Positions 36,436-46,401 of a DNA stretch of 64,000 bases are shown piece by piece (position 1 is the stretch's first letter; each line of letters starts with the position of its first letter). Below the pieces are notes generated by a model, which searched no databases, was not told where the DNA came from, and saw only the letters and a list, made by a program, of their open reading frames with translations. The position numbers and the translations under genes were made by a program. Source of the DNA: Prochlorococcus marinus CUG1415 (GTDB taxonomy: Bacteria > Cyanobacteriota > Cyanobacteriia > PCC-6307 > Cyanobiaceae); the NCBI RefSeq assembly GCF_017696015.1, contig NZ_JAAORL010000002.1, forward strand, positions 603,870-667,869, written 5' to 3'.

Positions 36436-38513
36436 TGCAAAACCAGGCTGATGTTTTTATTAATAGAGAATTAAGTTGGATTGAATTCAATAAAAGAGTA
36501 CTCCTAACTGGTATGGAAAAAGAGTACAAAATCCTAGATAAAGTGAAATTTTTTTCAATTTTTAGCAATAATCTTGATGAATTTTTTATGGTAAGAGTAG
36601 CTTCATTAAAGGCTCAAGTTGAAGCAGGAATTACTAAAAAAAGTATTGATGGACTTACCCCTAAAGAGCAATTAACAAAAATCAACAAAGAAGTAAAAAA
36701 TTTAACTACTCTTCAAGAAAACTATGTAAATAATGAATTAAATAATGAACTAAAAAAACAGGGCATAACTTTAAAAAAATATAAGGATCTCAGTGAAAAT
36801 CAAAAAAATTGGTGTAATAACTTCTTTACTTCATCTATATTTCCTTTATTAACGCCATTGGTTGTTGATCCTTCACATCCATTCCCATTTATAAGTAATT
36901 TAAGTCTAAACTTAGCGGCTTTAATAAAGGATGAGGAAAATTCTAAAAATCAGTTTGTCAGAATAAAAATACCAACAAAAAATATAAATCGATTCATACA
37001 AATTCCTAATACACTTTTTCAAAGTAGTGATGAAAATTCTCACTTTTTCATAAGTGTTGAAGATTTGATTGGGAATAATATCAATACTTTATTTAATGGA
37101 ATGGTTTGTATTAATTACTCTTTTTTTAGAGTGACAAGAGATGCAGATTTAGAATTAAAAGAACTTGAAGCAGATGATCTCCTTTTAGCAGTTGAACAAA
37201 GTTTGCAGAAGAGAAGATTAGGAGGAGACGTAGTTAGATTAGAAGTTGAATCAGATATGCCAGAAAACATTCTCAAATTACTCATTGAAAGTATCTCAAT
37301 ACAAGAAGAATATATATACTTTTCCAAAAGTTTATTAGGCCTTGACGATTTAAATCAGCTTACAAAAATTAGTAGAGATGATTTAAAAGAAAATCTGCTA
37401 ATTGGGAAAACTCACCCGCAATTAAAAAATCTAGATTCGCCTTCAAACAAAAACTTAAATTCTATTTTCAAGATACTTAGGAAAAATAATATTCTGCTTC
37501 ATCATCCATACGACTTATTTAAAACTTCAGTTGAAGAATTTATAAACAGAGCAGCTGATGATCCTTGTGTGATGGGAATAAAAATAACTTTATATCGAGT
37601 TTCAAAGGATTCTCCTATAATCGCTGCTTTAATGAGAGCTGCAGAAAATGGGAAAGAAGTAATGACTCTTGTGGAACTAAAAGCAAGATTTGATGAAGAT
37701 AATAATATTCAATGGGCAAAACAACTTGAACAAGCTGGGATTCATGTCGTATATGGAATCATAGGATTTAAAACTCATACAAAAATAGCTTTAATAGTTC
37801 GAAAAGAAAAAAGACGATTAAGAAATTATTTTCATATTGGAACAGGAAATTACAACTCTAATACTTCAAGGTTTTATACAGATTTAGGATTACTCTCAAC
37901 AGATCCTGATATTGCATCAGATTTACTTGAGTTATTTAATTACTTATCAGGTTTTTCTAAACAAAAAATTTATCAAAAATTATTAGTTTCTCCTTCATCA
38001 ATGAGAGAAAAATTTATATTTCTCATAAAGCGAGAAATTAAAAATGCAGAGGAAGGTCAAAAAGCTGAAATAATTGCAAAAATGAATTCTTTAGTAGACC
38101 CAGAAATAATCAAACTTCTTTATTTAGCTTCTGACGCAGGTGTCAAAATTAGTCTCATAATAAGAGGTATCTGTTGCTTATATCCACAAAGAAAAAATTT
38201 AAGTGAAAATATTAAAGTAATAAGTATTATTGGACATTTTCTTGAACACTCTAGAATTTTTTGGTTTTGTAATAACGATGATCCTGAAGTTTTTATTGGA
38301 AGTGCAGATTGGATGAAAAGAAACCTCGATAGAAGGATAGAGGCTATTGCTCCAATAGAAGATTCTGAATTGAAATCTCAACTAAACGCGCTTTTGCAAA
38401 CATACATTAAAGATGATTACTTTTCTTGGATCATGAAAGAGGATGGTTCTTACGCAAAATATTCATTAGATTCGGCAGATAATCGTTCACAAATTGATCT
38501 AATAGAAAAATAA
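36435..38513 (+). CDS. ppk: Polyphosphate kinase PPK1
   Basis: PPK1 reversibly polymerises phosphate from ATP into polyphosphate. The 692-residue protein starts with INRELSWIEFNKRVL, has the head domain and two PLD-like domains. The catalytic histidines lie in NYFHIGTGNYNS (the autophosphorylated histidine) and GHFLEHSRIFWF. LYRVSKDSPIIAALMRAAENGKEV is typical. It starts at ATG 36435, overlapping the MFS stop. Polyphosphate storage is relevant to growth in phosphate-poor sea water. Confidence 0.96.
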   Translation: MQNQADVFINRELSWIEFNKRVLLTGMEKEYKILDKVKFFSIFSNNLDEFFMVRVASLKAQVEAGITKKSIDGLTPKEQLTKINKEVKNLTTLQENYVNNELNNELKKQGITLKKYKDLSENQKNWCNNFFTSSIFPLLTPLVVDPSHPFPFISNLSLNLAALIKDEENSKNQFVRIKIPTKNINRFIQIPNTLFQSSDENSHFFISVEDLIGNNINTLFNGMVCINYSFFRVTRDADLELKELEADDLLLAVEQSLQKRRLGGDVVRLEVESDMPENILKLLIESISIQEEYIYFSKSLLGLDDLNQLTKISRDDLKENLLIGKTHPQLKNLDSPSNKNLNSIFKILRKNNILLHHPYDLFKTSVEEFINRAADDPCVMGIKITLYRVSKDSPIIAALMRAAENGKEVMTLVELKARFDEDNNIQWAKQLEQAGIHVVYGIIGFKTHTKIALIVRKEKRRLRNYFHIGTGNYNSNTSRFYTDLGLLSTDPDIASDLLELFNYLSGFSKQKIYQKLLVSPSSMREKFIFLIKREIKNAEEGQKAEIIAKMNSLVDPEIIKLLYLASDAGVKISLIIRGICCLYPQRKNLSENIKVISIIGHFLEHSRIFWFCNNDDPEVFIGSADWMKRNLDRRIEAIAPIEDSELKSQLNALLQTYIKDDYFSWIMKEDGSYAKYSLDSADNRSQIDLIEK

Positions 38514-38708
38514 AAACTATATTGATTTTTATAACATTTAAAAAAAATACTTAATATTTTAAATTTTTTTTTATTTTTATAAAAGCCTTTCATATCAAAA
38601 GATTTCACGAAATTTGGATAAAAAAATCTTTTTTTGTCTTTAAAGTTTCAACGTAAAAGTAGTTTTTATTTCAATTTCAGTGCTAGCTTTTTAAAAAATC
38701 CATTATTT

Positions 38709-38714
38709 AGGAGG
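38709..38714 (+). promoter_or_regulatory. Shine-Dalgarno that decides the sigma-factor start
   Basis: AGGAGG is perfect to the anti-SD and lies 8 bases before ATG 38723 and 5 bases before GTG 38720. The spacing favours the ATG. Strong SDs are uncommon in this window. Confidence 0.7.
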
Positions 38715-38722
38715 CCAGGGTG

Positions 38723-39742
38723 ATGGGGATCCCTCTGGAATCTGCAAAGAGCTCTTCAGATCATAATTTTGATGAGCCAAGATTACCAAACACTGCGGGT
38801 AAATCTCGCAAAACAAAATCCAGTCTAACTTCAAAACAAAGTCAAAAAAAATCTGGAAGACTTGCTTCAGATTCTATTGGTTATTACTTAAGTAGCATTG
38901 GTAGAGTACCTCTTCTAACTCCAGCAGAGGAAATAGAGTTAGCGCATCATGTTCAGAATATGAAAAAATTGCTACAAATTCCTGAAACTGATAGAACTCA
39001 ACGCAATCTTTACCAAATTAAGATTGGCAAAAGAGCCAGAGATAGAATGATGGCAGCTAATCTAAGACTAGTTGTCTCCGTTGCAAAAAAATACCAAAAC
39101 CAAGGGCTTGAATTATTAGACCTCGTCCAAGAAGGAGCTATTGGTCTAGAAAGAGCTGTAGATAAATTTGATCCTGCGATGGGATATAAATTCTCAACTT
39201 ATGCTTACTGGTGGATTAGGCAAGGAATGACACGAGCTATTGATAACAGTGCAAGAACAATCCGTTTGCCTATTCACATAAGTGAAAAACTATCGAAAAT
39301 GAGAAGAGTCTCTAGAGAATTGTCACATAAATTTGGTAGACAACCTACCAGATTAGAAATGGCAAGTGAGATGGGAATTGATCAAAAAGATTTAGAAGAT
39401 TTAATTTCTCAAAGTGCTCCTTGTGCCTCACTCGATGCGCATGCAAGAGGCGAAGAAGACCGCAGCACTCTAGGAGAACTTATACCAGATCCAAACTGTG
39501 AGGAGCCTATGGAAGGAATGGATAGAACTATTCAAAAAGAACATTTAGGAACTTGGCTTTCGCAATTAAATGAAAGAGAACAAAAAATCATGAAGCTAAG
39601 ATTTGGCCTAGATGGTGAAGAGCCATTAACACTCGCAGAAATAGGAAGACAAATTAATGTTTCACGAGAAAGAGTAAGGCAACTAGAAGCTAAAGCAATA
39701 TTAAAACTTAGAGTAATGACAAATCATCAAAAAGCAGCTTAA
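38723..39742 (+). CDS. RpoD-type group 2 sigma factor
   Basis: The 339-residue protein has sigma-70 regions 1.2 to 4.2: region 1.2 DSIGYYLSSIGRVPLLTPAE, region 2.1-2.4 with LVVSVAKKYQNQGLELLDLV and TYAYWWIRQGMTRAI, region 3, and region 4.2 with LAEIGRQINVSRERVRQLE. It lacks the long N-terminal extension of the primary cyanobacterial sigma factor, so it is a group 2 (dispensable, environment-responsive) type. A 206-bp A+T-rich leader and a strong SD precede it. The phytol kinase-like gene follows after 5 bp. Confidence 0.92.
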   Translation: MGIPLESAKSSSDHNFDEPRLPNTAGKSRKTKSSLTSKQSQKKSGRLASDSIGYYLSSIGRVPLLTPAEEIELAHHVQNMKKLLQIPETDRTQRNLYQIKIGKRARDRMMAANLRLVVSVAKKYQNQGLELLDLVQEGAIGLERAVDKFDPAMGYKFSTYAYWWIRQGMTRAIDNSARTIRLPIHISEKLSKMRRVSRELSHKFGRQPTRLEMASEMGIDQKDLEDLISQSAPCASLDAHARGEEDRSTLGELIPDPNCEEPMEGMDRTIQKEHLGTWLSQLNEREQKIMKLRFGLDGEEPLTLAEIGRQINVSRERVRQLEAKAILKLRVMTNHQKAA

Positions 39743-39747
39743 TCAAA

Positions 39748-40389
39748 TTGATAAAATTTACGATAATTTTATTATATTTATTTTCAATTTTTTTAATATC
39801 AATAGTTTTTAAAAAATATAATGAAGAAAGCAGAGAAATTGTCAGAAAAATAATACATATTGGAATAGGACCTTTAATACCACTTGCACAATTTTTAAAA
39901 ATTGATCAAAATTCAGCTCTAATTTTTACAGGAATTGTTTCATTAATAGTTTTAATCAATTACACCTATAAATTATTTCCCACAATTGAAGATGTTGAGA
40001 GAAAGAGTTATGGAACATTATTTTATTGTCTAAGTTTATTTATTTTAATTTGTTTTTTCTGGGATAAAGATCCATATGCATTAATTACTGGATTTTTTAT
40101 AATGACTTTTGGCGATGGATTAGCTGGTTTAATAGGAAAAAGCTTTAACTCAAAGAGTTGGATTTTTTTTAAACAAAAAAAATCTTTATTAGGTACTATA
40201 ACAATGTTTTTAATAAGCTTGATAGTAGTTTACTCAATAGGATATGCCCAACAAAATAGTTTTACTTTAAATTATTTTACAATAGCTTTTTTTGCCACTG
40301 TTCTTGAACAATTTAGTGTTTTAGGAATAGATAATTTTATTGTCCCAATCTCATCAGCATTATTGTTTAATTTTGTTATAACTAACTAA
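39748..40389 (+). CDS. Phytol kinase-like (CDP-archaeol/dolichol kinase family) membrane protein
   Basis: The 213-residue protein has about six hydrophobic segments and RKIIHIGIGPL near residue 36, the family's conserved basic motif, plus TFGDGLAGLIGKSFNS and KSLLGTI, resembling the VTE5 phytol kinase family. VTE5 phosphorylates free phytol released from chlorophyll for tocopherol or chlorophyll salvage. The substrate is inferred. The start is TTG at 39748, five bases after the sigma-factor stop; no ATG is available. It overlaps the convergent DAHP synthase by 8 bp. Confidence 0.78.
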   Translation: MIKFTIILLYLFSIFLISIVFKKYNEESREIVRKIIHIGIGPLIPLAQFLKIDQNSALIFTGIVSLIVLINYTYKLFPTIEDVERKSYGTLFYCLSLFILICFFWDKDPYALITGFFIMTFGDGLAGLIGKSFNSKSWIFFKQKKSLLGTITMFLISLIVVYSIGYAQQNSFTLNYFTIAFFATVLEQFSVLGIDNFIVPISSALLFNFVITN

Positions 40390-41449
40390 CTGAACTATAC
40401 AAAATAGCCAGTAATTCTTTTGTTGTTTCTATATCTATGCATGCATCTGTAATGCTTCTGCCAAACTCAAGATCCTCTTTTTTTAAGAGTTTTTGATTCC
40501 CTTCCTTCAAATGACTTTCAAGCATAACCCCTAAAATATTTTGTTCACCATTAATAATTTGAGAAGCTATGTTTTTTAGCACTTCAGACTGTTTTCGAAA
40601 GTCTTTATTAGAATTTCCATGACTACAATCAATCATCACTTTATGAGGCAGATTACATTGCTTTAATTCCGCTGAAATTCTTTGAACATGTTTACTTTCA
40701 AAATTTGGGCCTTTTGAGCCACCTCTCAACACTACATGACCATCTGGATTTCCTGTAGTATTGACAATAGAAGCCATTCCATTGGAATTTACACCTAAGA
40801 AATGATGCGATTTTGAAGCTGACTGCATTGCATTTATTGCAGTAGCAAAAGAACCATCAGTTCCATTTTTAAAGCCTATAGGCATTGATAATCCTGATGC
40901 CATTTCCCTATGAGTTTGACTTTCAGTAGTCCTCGCGCCTATGGCTGTCCAACTTATCAAATCGGCAATATATTGAGGCACAATTGGATCTAGTAATTCT
41001 GTAGCAGATGGTATTCCATTAGTTGCTAGATATGACAGCAAACTTCTAGCCCTTCGTAAACCAGTATTAATATCATAAGAATCATCTAGATGGGGATCAT
41101 TTATAAGTCCCTTCCAACCAATAGTTGTTCTTGGTTTCTCAAAATATACTCTCATAATTATTTCTAATTTATCTTTATAAATTTCTCGAAAGTGTTTAAT
41201 ATATTTTGAATATTCCTTTGCCGCTTCTAGATCATGAATTGAACATGGACCAACAATAACTAAAAGCTTCTGTTCATTATGATGCAAAATATTTTGTATC
41301 GATCGTCTTGTTTTAGATACTGTATTAGCAGAGGTGTGATCTAAAGGTATATCATTATGTAATCTACTTGGCGGTATTAATGGACGTGTTTCAACAACAT
41401 GTAAATCAGATGTCTTTTCTAAAGCTGAATTATTTGATGATGCCATCAT
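40382..41449 (-). CDS. aroF: 3-deoxy-7-phosphoheptulonate synthase (type I)
   Basis: This enzyme joins phosphoenolpyruvate and erythrose 4-phosphate in the first step of aromatic biosynthesis. The 355-residue protein has VVGPCSIHDLEAAKEY-like sequence, MRVYFEKPRTTIGWKGLIND, the metal-binding IDCSHGNS and GARTTESQTHREMASGL. It is the AroF/G/H (type I alpha) class; the feedback amino acid cannot be read. aroF is used as a family label; aroG or aroH are equivalent choices. It overlaps the phytol kinase-like gene by 8 bp (convergent) and is divergent from acnB. Confidence 0.93.
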   Translation of the reverse strand: MMASSNNSALEKTSDLHVVETRPLIPPSRLHNDIPLDHTSANTVSKTRRSIQNILHHNEQKLLVIVGPCSIHDLEAAKEYSKYIKHFREIYKDKLEIIMRVYFEKPRTTIGWKGLINDPHLDDSYDINTGLRRARSLLSYLATNGIPSATELLDPIVPQYIADLISWTAIGARTTESQTHREMASGLSMPIGFKNGTDGSFATAINAMQSASKSHHFLGVNSNGMASIVNTTGNPDGHVVLRGGSKGPNFESKHVQRISAELKQCNLPHKVMIDCSHGNSNKDFRKQSEVLKNIASQIINGEQNILGVMLESHLKEGNQKLLKKEDLEFGRSITDACIDIETTKELLAILYSSVS

Positions 41450-41546
41450 TGATAAATTAAGAAGTTTGAATATTTAAAAAAGCATTTATGAATACTCTCC
41501 TTTTCAATATTAAAAATAACAATAGATTAGGCATTAAACCTTACAA

Positions 41547-44120
41547 ATGAAGAATTTGGAAACATTGCTAAAAGATTATGCAGATCACGTATCTGAAAGA
41601 GCAGCTAAAGGAATACCTCCTTTACCTTTAAATGCTGAGCAAACAAATTGCGTTACAAAATTATTGGAACAAGATAGTAATTACGATTCATCCTATTTAC
41701 TTGATTTACTAATAAATAGAGTACCACCAGGAGTTGATGAGGCTGCTTATGTAAAAGCAAGCTGGCTTACAGCTATTGTTAATGCCGAAAAATATTGCAA
41801 ATCAATAAACGCTGAAAAAGCAATTGAAATATTAGGAACAATGATAGGTGGATATAATGTAAATTCTTTGGTTGAGATACTTAAAGGAGAAAATAGTTTA
41901 CTAGCTAAAAAAGCAGCAGTTGTTTTAAAAAATATTATTCTTGTTTATGACTCAGCTAATGAAATTTATGAATTATCTCATAAGAATATTTATGCAAAAG
42001 AGGTTGTAAACAGTTGGGCAAATGCAGAATGGTTCAAAAATAAAAAAGTTCTAGAGAAAGAAATTACGTGTTTAGTGTTTAAAGTTGATGGGGAGACAAA
42101 CACAGATGACTTATCTCCAGCAGTGCATGCAACAACACGCCCCGATATACCAATGCATGCATTGGCTATGTTGGAATTTAAAAAACCAGATGGACTAAAG
42201 ATTCTAGAAAATTTAAAAAAACACAATTTACCAATAGCTTATGTTGGTGATGTTGTCGGAACAGGAAGTTCTAGAAAATCTGCCATTAATTCACTCATTT
42301 GGCATATAGGCGAAGCTCTCCCCTTTGTTCCAAACAAAAAAACAGGTGGAATAGTAATTGGTGGCAAAATAGCCCCTATTTTCTTTAATACCGCACAAGA
42401 TTCAGGAGCTTTACCTATAGAAGCTGACGTATCTCATATGAAAACAGGAGATGTTATTAAAATATATCCTTATGAAGGCATTATTAAAAAAATTGAAAAA
42501 GATTCAAATACAGAAGAATTAATAAGCAAATTCGACTTGTATCCATCAACTCTTACTGATGAAATTCAAGCTGGTGGCAGAATTAATCTTATGATTGGAA
42601 GATCTCTTACCGACAAAATTAGAAACAAATTAGATTATAAACCGAGTGAAATATTTATCCGACCACAAAATCCAACCGAAAGTAATGCCGGCTTTACTCA
42701 AGCTCAAAAAATAGTAGGCAAAGCATGCGGCTTAGAGGGAGTTAGGCCAGGAACGACCTGTGAACCAATTATGACCACAGTTGGCAGTCAAGATACTACT
42801 GGGCCAATGACTAGAGATGAACTAAAAGAACTAGCTTGTTTAGGATTCACTGCAGATTTAGTCATGCAAAGTTTTTGTCATACAGCTGCATATCCTAAAC
42901 CAATAGATCTAGTTACACATAAAGAATTACCTGATTTTATATCTCAAAGAGGTGGAGTAGCTCTTAAGCCTGGAGACGGAATAATTCATAGCTGGCTTAA
43001 CAGAATGCTTCTCCCTGATACTGTTGGCACAGGTGGAGATAGTCATACAAGATTTCCTCTGGGCATTTCATTTCCTGGAGGCTCGGGCATTGTTGCCTTT
43101 GCCGCCGCAATAGGATCAATGCCATTAAATATGCCGGCATCTGTGCTGGTTAAATTTCAGGGAGAATTATTACCAGGAATCACTCTTAGAGATTTAGTCA
43201 ATGCAATCCCTCTCTTCGCAATTAAAAAAGGACTCTTAACTGTTGAGAAAGCAAATAAGAAAAATATATTTAACGGGAAAATTATGGAAATTGAGGGATT
43301 ACCAAACCTAAAACTTGAACAAGCTTTTGAACTCACTGATGCTACTGCAGAACGCTCGTGCGCTGGTAGCACAATACTTTTATCCCAAGAAACTGTTCAA
43401 GAATACTTAAGAAGCAATATATGCCTGCTAGAAAAAATGATTGAAAGCAATTATGAAGACTCAAAATCAATTTCTAGAAGAATAAATGATATGAAAAATT
43501 GGTTACAAAAACCATCATTAATCCAACCAGATACAAACGCTCAGTATGAAGAAATCATTGAAATTGATTTAGCAAAAGTAACACAACCTATAGTTGCTTG
43601 CCCTAACGATCCAGATAACGTAAAGGAAATCAATGAAGTTGCAAATACAAATATTGACGAGGTTTTTATAGGTTCTTGCATGACAAATATTGGTCATTAC
43701 AGAGCAGCTGCGAAAGTTCTTGAAGGTGTACAAAATTTAAAAGCTAAATTATGGATTTGTCCACCTACAAAAATGGATGAAGAAACTCTAAAAGCTGAAG
43801 GTTACTATAAAATATTTGAAAGTTGTGGTGCAAGATTAGAGTTACCAGGCTGTTCTTTATGTATGGGAAATCAAGCCAGAGTAGATGAAGGATCTGTAGT
43901 ATTCTCTACTAGTACAAGAAATTTTGACAATAGACTTGGGAAAAATGCGCAAGTATTTTTAGGGAGTGCTGAATTAGCAGCAGTTTGCGCACTGCTTGGA
44001 AAAATTCCTGAAATAGAAGAATATCAGGATATTACTAAAAATAAAATTAATCCATATTCAGATGAACTTTATCGTTATCTTCAATTTGATGAAATATACA
44101 ATTTCAGTTTGTCAAAGTGA
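41547..44120 (+). CDS. acnB: Aconitate hydratase B
   Basis: AcnB interconverts citrate and isocitrate. The 857-residue protein has the AcnB-specific N-terminal HEAT-like and swivel domains (YADHVSERAAKGIPPLPLNA; TGSSRKSAINSLIWH), then the catalytic domains. The [4Fe-4S] cysteines lie in SCMTNIGHYRAAAKVL and GCSLCMGNQARV. The order of domains identifies AcnB rather than AcnA. clcA-like follows 9 bp later. Confidence 0.96.
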   Translation: MKNLETLLKDYADHVSERAAKGIPPLPLNAEQTNCVTKLLEQDSNYDSSYLLDLLINRVPPGVDEAAYVKASWLTAIVNAEKYCKSINAEKAIEILGTMIGGYNVNSLVEILKGENSLLAKKAAVVLKNIILVYDSANEIYELSHKNIYAKEVVNSWANAEWFKNKKVLEKEITCLVFKVDGETNTDDLSPAVHATTRPDIPMHALAMLEFKKPDGLKILENLKKHNLPIAYVGDVVGTGSSRKSAINSLIWHIGEALPFVPNKKTGGIVIGGKIAPIFFNTAQDSGALPIEADVSHMKTGDVIKIYPYEGIIKKIEKDSNTEELISKFDLYPSTLTDEIQAGGRINLMIGRSLTDKIRNKLDYKPSEIFIRPQNPTESNAGFTQAQKIVGKACGLEGVRPGTTCEPIMTTVGSQDTTGPMTRDELKELACLGFTADLVMQSFCHTAAYPKPIDLVTHKELPDFISQRGGVALKPGDGIIHSWLNRMLLPDTVGTGGDSHTRFPLGISFPGGSGIVAFAAAIGSMPLNMPASVLVKFQGELLPGITLRDLVNAIPLFAIKKGLLTVEKANKKNIFNGKIMEIEGLPNLKLEQAFELTDATAERSCAGSTILLSQETVQEYLRSNICLLEKMIESNYEDSKSISRRINDMKNWLQKPSLIQPDTNAQYEEIIEIDLAKVTQPIVACPNDPDNVKEINEVANTNIDEVFIGSCMTNIGHYRAAAKVLEGVQNLKAKLWICPPTKMDEETLKAEGYYKIFESCGARLELPGCSLCMGNQARVDEGSVVFSTSTRNFDNRLGKNAQVFLGSAELAAVCALLGKIPEIEEYQDITKNKINPYSDELYRYLQFDEIYNFSLSK

Positions 44121-44129
44121 TCATGAATT

Positions 44130-45488
44130 ATGCCAAACCTTATAAAAGAAAATATTCAAAAAACCAGTAATAATTCATCTCGTAGCATCAAAAAATTATT
44201 AAGACAAAGATCTCTCGTCGTTGCATTGTCGCTCTTATTAACAGGCTTAGGAGCTTCAATTACAAGCATATTTTTTAAAACTGGAATCTACTTTATAAAT
44301 AATTGGAGATTAGCACTTTTAGACCAATTCCCATCTATAGCAGTATTACCAATTTTTGGAGCTGTAGGAGGAGCAATTGCGGGATATTTGATCAAAAATT
44401 TTGCACCTGCAGCAAAAGGTTCAGGTGTAAGTCAAATCATGGGTTTCTTAAGGCATAAAAAAGTACCAATGAATATAAAAGTAGGATTAGTAAAGCTCAT
44501 ATCAGGAATTATCGCTATTGGTAGTGGATTCCCTTTAGGTCCAGAGGGTCCATCGGTTCAAATGGGAGGATCAGTTGCTTGGCAAATGGCTAAATGGCTC
44601 AAAGCTCCTACAGCTTTCAGAAGAGTAATCGTAGCAGCAGGTGGTGGAGCTGGAATTGCTGCAGTATTTAGCGCTCCATTAGGAGGGTTTGTTTATGCAA
44701 TAGAAGAGCTATTAAACTCTGCTAGACCAGTAATTTTGCTCTTAGTATTAATTACAACTTTCATTGCAGATTCATCTGCTGATATTATTCAAGCCTTAGG
44801 TTTAGATCCTAAAGCAGGAGGTTTTGATTTTAACCTCGGATTTTTGATTCAAAAAGAATATGACCCATCAGTTTTTTTCTTACCTATAGATTTTATTTAC
44901 CTAGTTTTACTAGGAATAATTATTGGTATCTTTGCAGAATTGTACAGCAGATATGTTTTGTTAATGCAAAATCTTGGGAAAAAGTGGTATAAAAATAAAT
45001 TTGTTTTAAAAATGAGTATCTGTGGACTTATTTTAGGAAGTATCTATTCTTTTTTACCAAGTACATTTCATAATTTAGATGAATTACAAAAAATAATAGC
45101 TGAGCAAAATACAAGTATTGAAATTGCTTTGTTAGCAGTTTTAGTATTATTTATCACGACAGGTTTAGCTGCAGCATCTGGAGCTCCTGGAGGACTGTTC
45201 TATCCTATGCTTACTTTAGGAGGGTCAATCGGACTAATAATGGGGAGCTGGGTAGAAATTGCAACAGGACATGCACCTAGTACATACATTTTTGCCGGAA
45301 TGGGAGCTTTCGTAGCAGGATGTTCGCGAACACCAATAACAGCTATGTTTTTAGCTTTTGCATTAACAAAGAATTTATTAATAATGAAACCTGTTTTAAT
45401 CAGCTGTATTGCCAGTTTCTTGATAGCAAGAGCTTTTAATGAAGAATCAATTTATGAAAGGCAAATACAAATAGAATTAGAAGACTAA
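44130..45488 (+). CDS. ClC-family chloride/proton antiporter
   Basis: The 452-residue protein has the ClC motifs GSGVSQIMGFL, GPEGPSVQMG (its glutamate matches the gating Glu-148 of E. coli ClcA) and APGGLFYPML. The internal proton glutamate is present in FVYAIEELL (equivalent to Glu-203), so it is more likely an H+/Cl- antiporter than a channel. About 10-12 hydrophobic segments are visible and there is no CBS domain. It follows acnB by 9 bp. Confidence 0.92.
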   Translation: MPNLIKENIQKTSNNSSRSIKKLLRQRSLVVALSLLLTGLGASITSIFFKTGIYFINNWRLALLDQFPSIAVLPIFGAVGGAIAGYLIKNFAPAAKGSGVSQIMGFLRHKKVPMNIKVGLVKLISGIIAIGSGFPLGPEGPSVQMGGSVAWQMAKWLKAPTAFRRVIVAAGGGAGIAAVFSAPLGGFVYAIEELLNSARPVILLLVLITTFIADSSADIIQALGLDPKAGGFDFNLGFLIQKEYDPSVFFLPIDFIYLVLLGIIIGIFAELYSRYVLLMQNLGKKWYKNKFVLKMSICGLILGSIYSFLPSTFHNLDELQKIIAEQNTSIEIALLAVLVLFITTGLAAASGAPGGLFYPMLTLGGSIGLIMGSWVEIATGHAPSTYIFAGMGAFVAGCSRTPITAMFLAFALTKNLLIMKPVLISCIASFLIARAFNEESIYERQIQIELED

Positions 45489-45498
45489 GAAATTATCT

Positions 45499-46353
45499 TT
45501 AATCAAAAACAGCAGTTTTGCTGTTATAAACAAAAACTTGATGATTTAGATGTAATCTAACCGCTCTGGCTAGAGCTATTCTTTCAATATCTCTTCCTTT
45601 TCTAATCAAATCATCAACTTCATCCCTATGACTTACATTAACTGTACATTGCTCTATTATCGGTCCTTCATCAAGATCTTCAGTAACATAGTGAGCTGTA
45701 GCACCGATTAATTTAACACCTCTCTTCCATGCTCGATGATATGGTTGCCCGCCCTTAAATGCAGGTAAGAAAGAATGATGAATATTTATTATTGAAGAAA
45801 ACTTTTTTAAAAAAGAGTCACTCAAAATTTGCATATATTTTGCTAATACAACAAGATCAATTTGATATTCTTTTAGTAAACTTAAAAATTGATCTTCAAC
45901 AATAGATTTATCAATATTAAAGGTATCAATATGGACAAATTGTGCATTAAAGTCATTTGCAATATTTTCAAGATCAGAATGATTTGAAATTATTAACGGC
46001 ACTTTCATTTTGAGTTCACCATTTCTTACTCGCCAAAGTAAATCAATCAAACAATGATTTTGTTTACTCACGAAAATAGCAACATTTGGAATTTCATCAG
46101 AATAATTTACATTAAATTTTCCATTTACTTCATCTGCAATTTTTTCAAATTCTTTATATATTTCATCTCTATTAAAAGATGCATTTTTACTATTCCATTC
46201 AATTCGACTAAGAAACAAACCCGCATCTTGATCAGTGTGATGATCAGAATGTTTTATGTTGCCACCGTAATTTGAAATCCAACTTGTAAGTAAACTTACA
46301 AGACCAGGACGATCGGGACAAACAATTTTGAATATAATTGAAGGATGTTTCAA
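45499..46353 (-). CDS. purU: Formyltetrahydrofolate deformylase
   Basis: PurU hydrolyses 10-formyl-THF to formate and THF, adjusting the one-carbon pool. The 284-residue protein has an N-terminal ACT domain (FKIVCPDRPGLVSLLTSWI, residues 8-26) and a formyltransferase domain with INIHHSFLPAFKGGQPYHRA and LIGATAHYVTEDLDEGPII. The start is TTG (46351-46353); no ATG is available nearby, and the family normally begins at this point. It is divergent from the ThiO-like gene, with 48 bp between. Confidence 0.95.
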   Translation of the reverse strand: MKHPSIIFKIVCPDRPGLVSLLTSWISNYGGNIKHSDHHTDQDAGLFLSRIEWNSKNASFNRDEIYKEFEKIADEVNGKFNVNYSDEIPNVAIFVSKQNHCLIDLLWRVRNGELKMKVPLIISNHSDLENIANDFNAQFVHIDTFNIDKSIVEDQFLSLLKEYQIDLVVLAKYMQILSDSFLKKFSSIINIHHSFLPAFKGGQPYHRAWKRGVKLIGATAHYVTEDLDEGPIIEQCTVNVSHRDEVDDLIRKGRDIERIALARAVRLHLNHQVFVYNSKTAVFD

Positions 46354-46401
46354 AAAATCTTTAACTATTAAGTCAAATAAGCAAGTATTTCTAATATATC
46401 A

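Noticed and set aside
38514..38719. Structured RNA or small gene in the sigma-factor leader
   Set aside because: The 206 bp are homopolymer-rich A+T with only weak hairpins and no ORF; nothing beyond the SD is supported.
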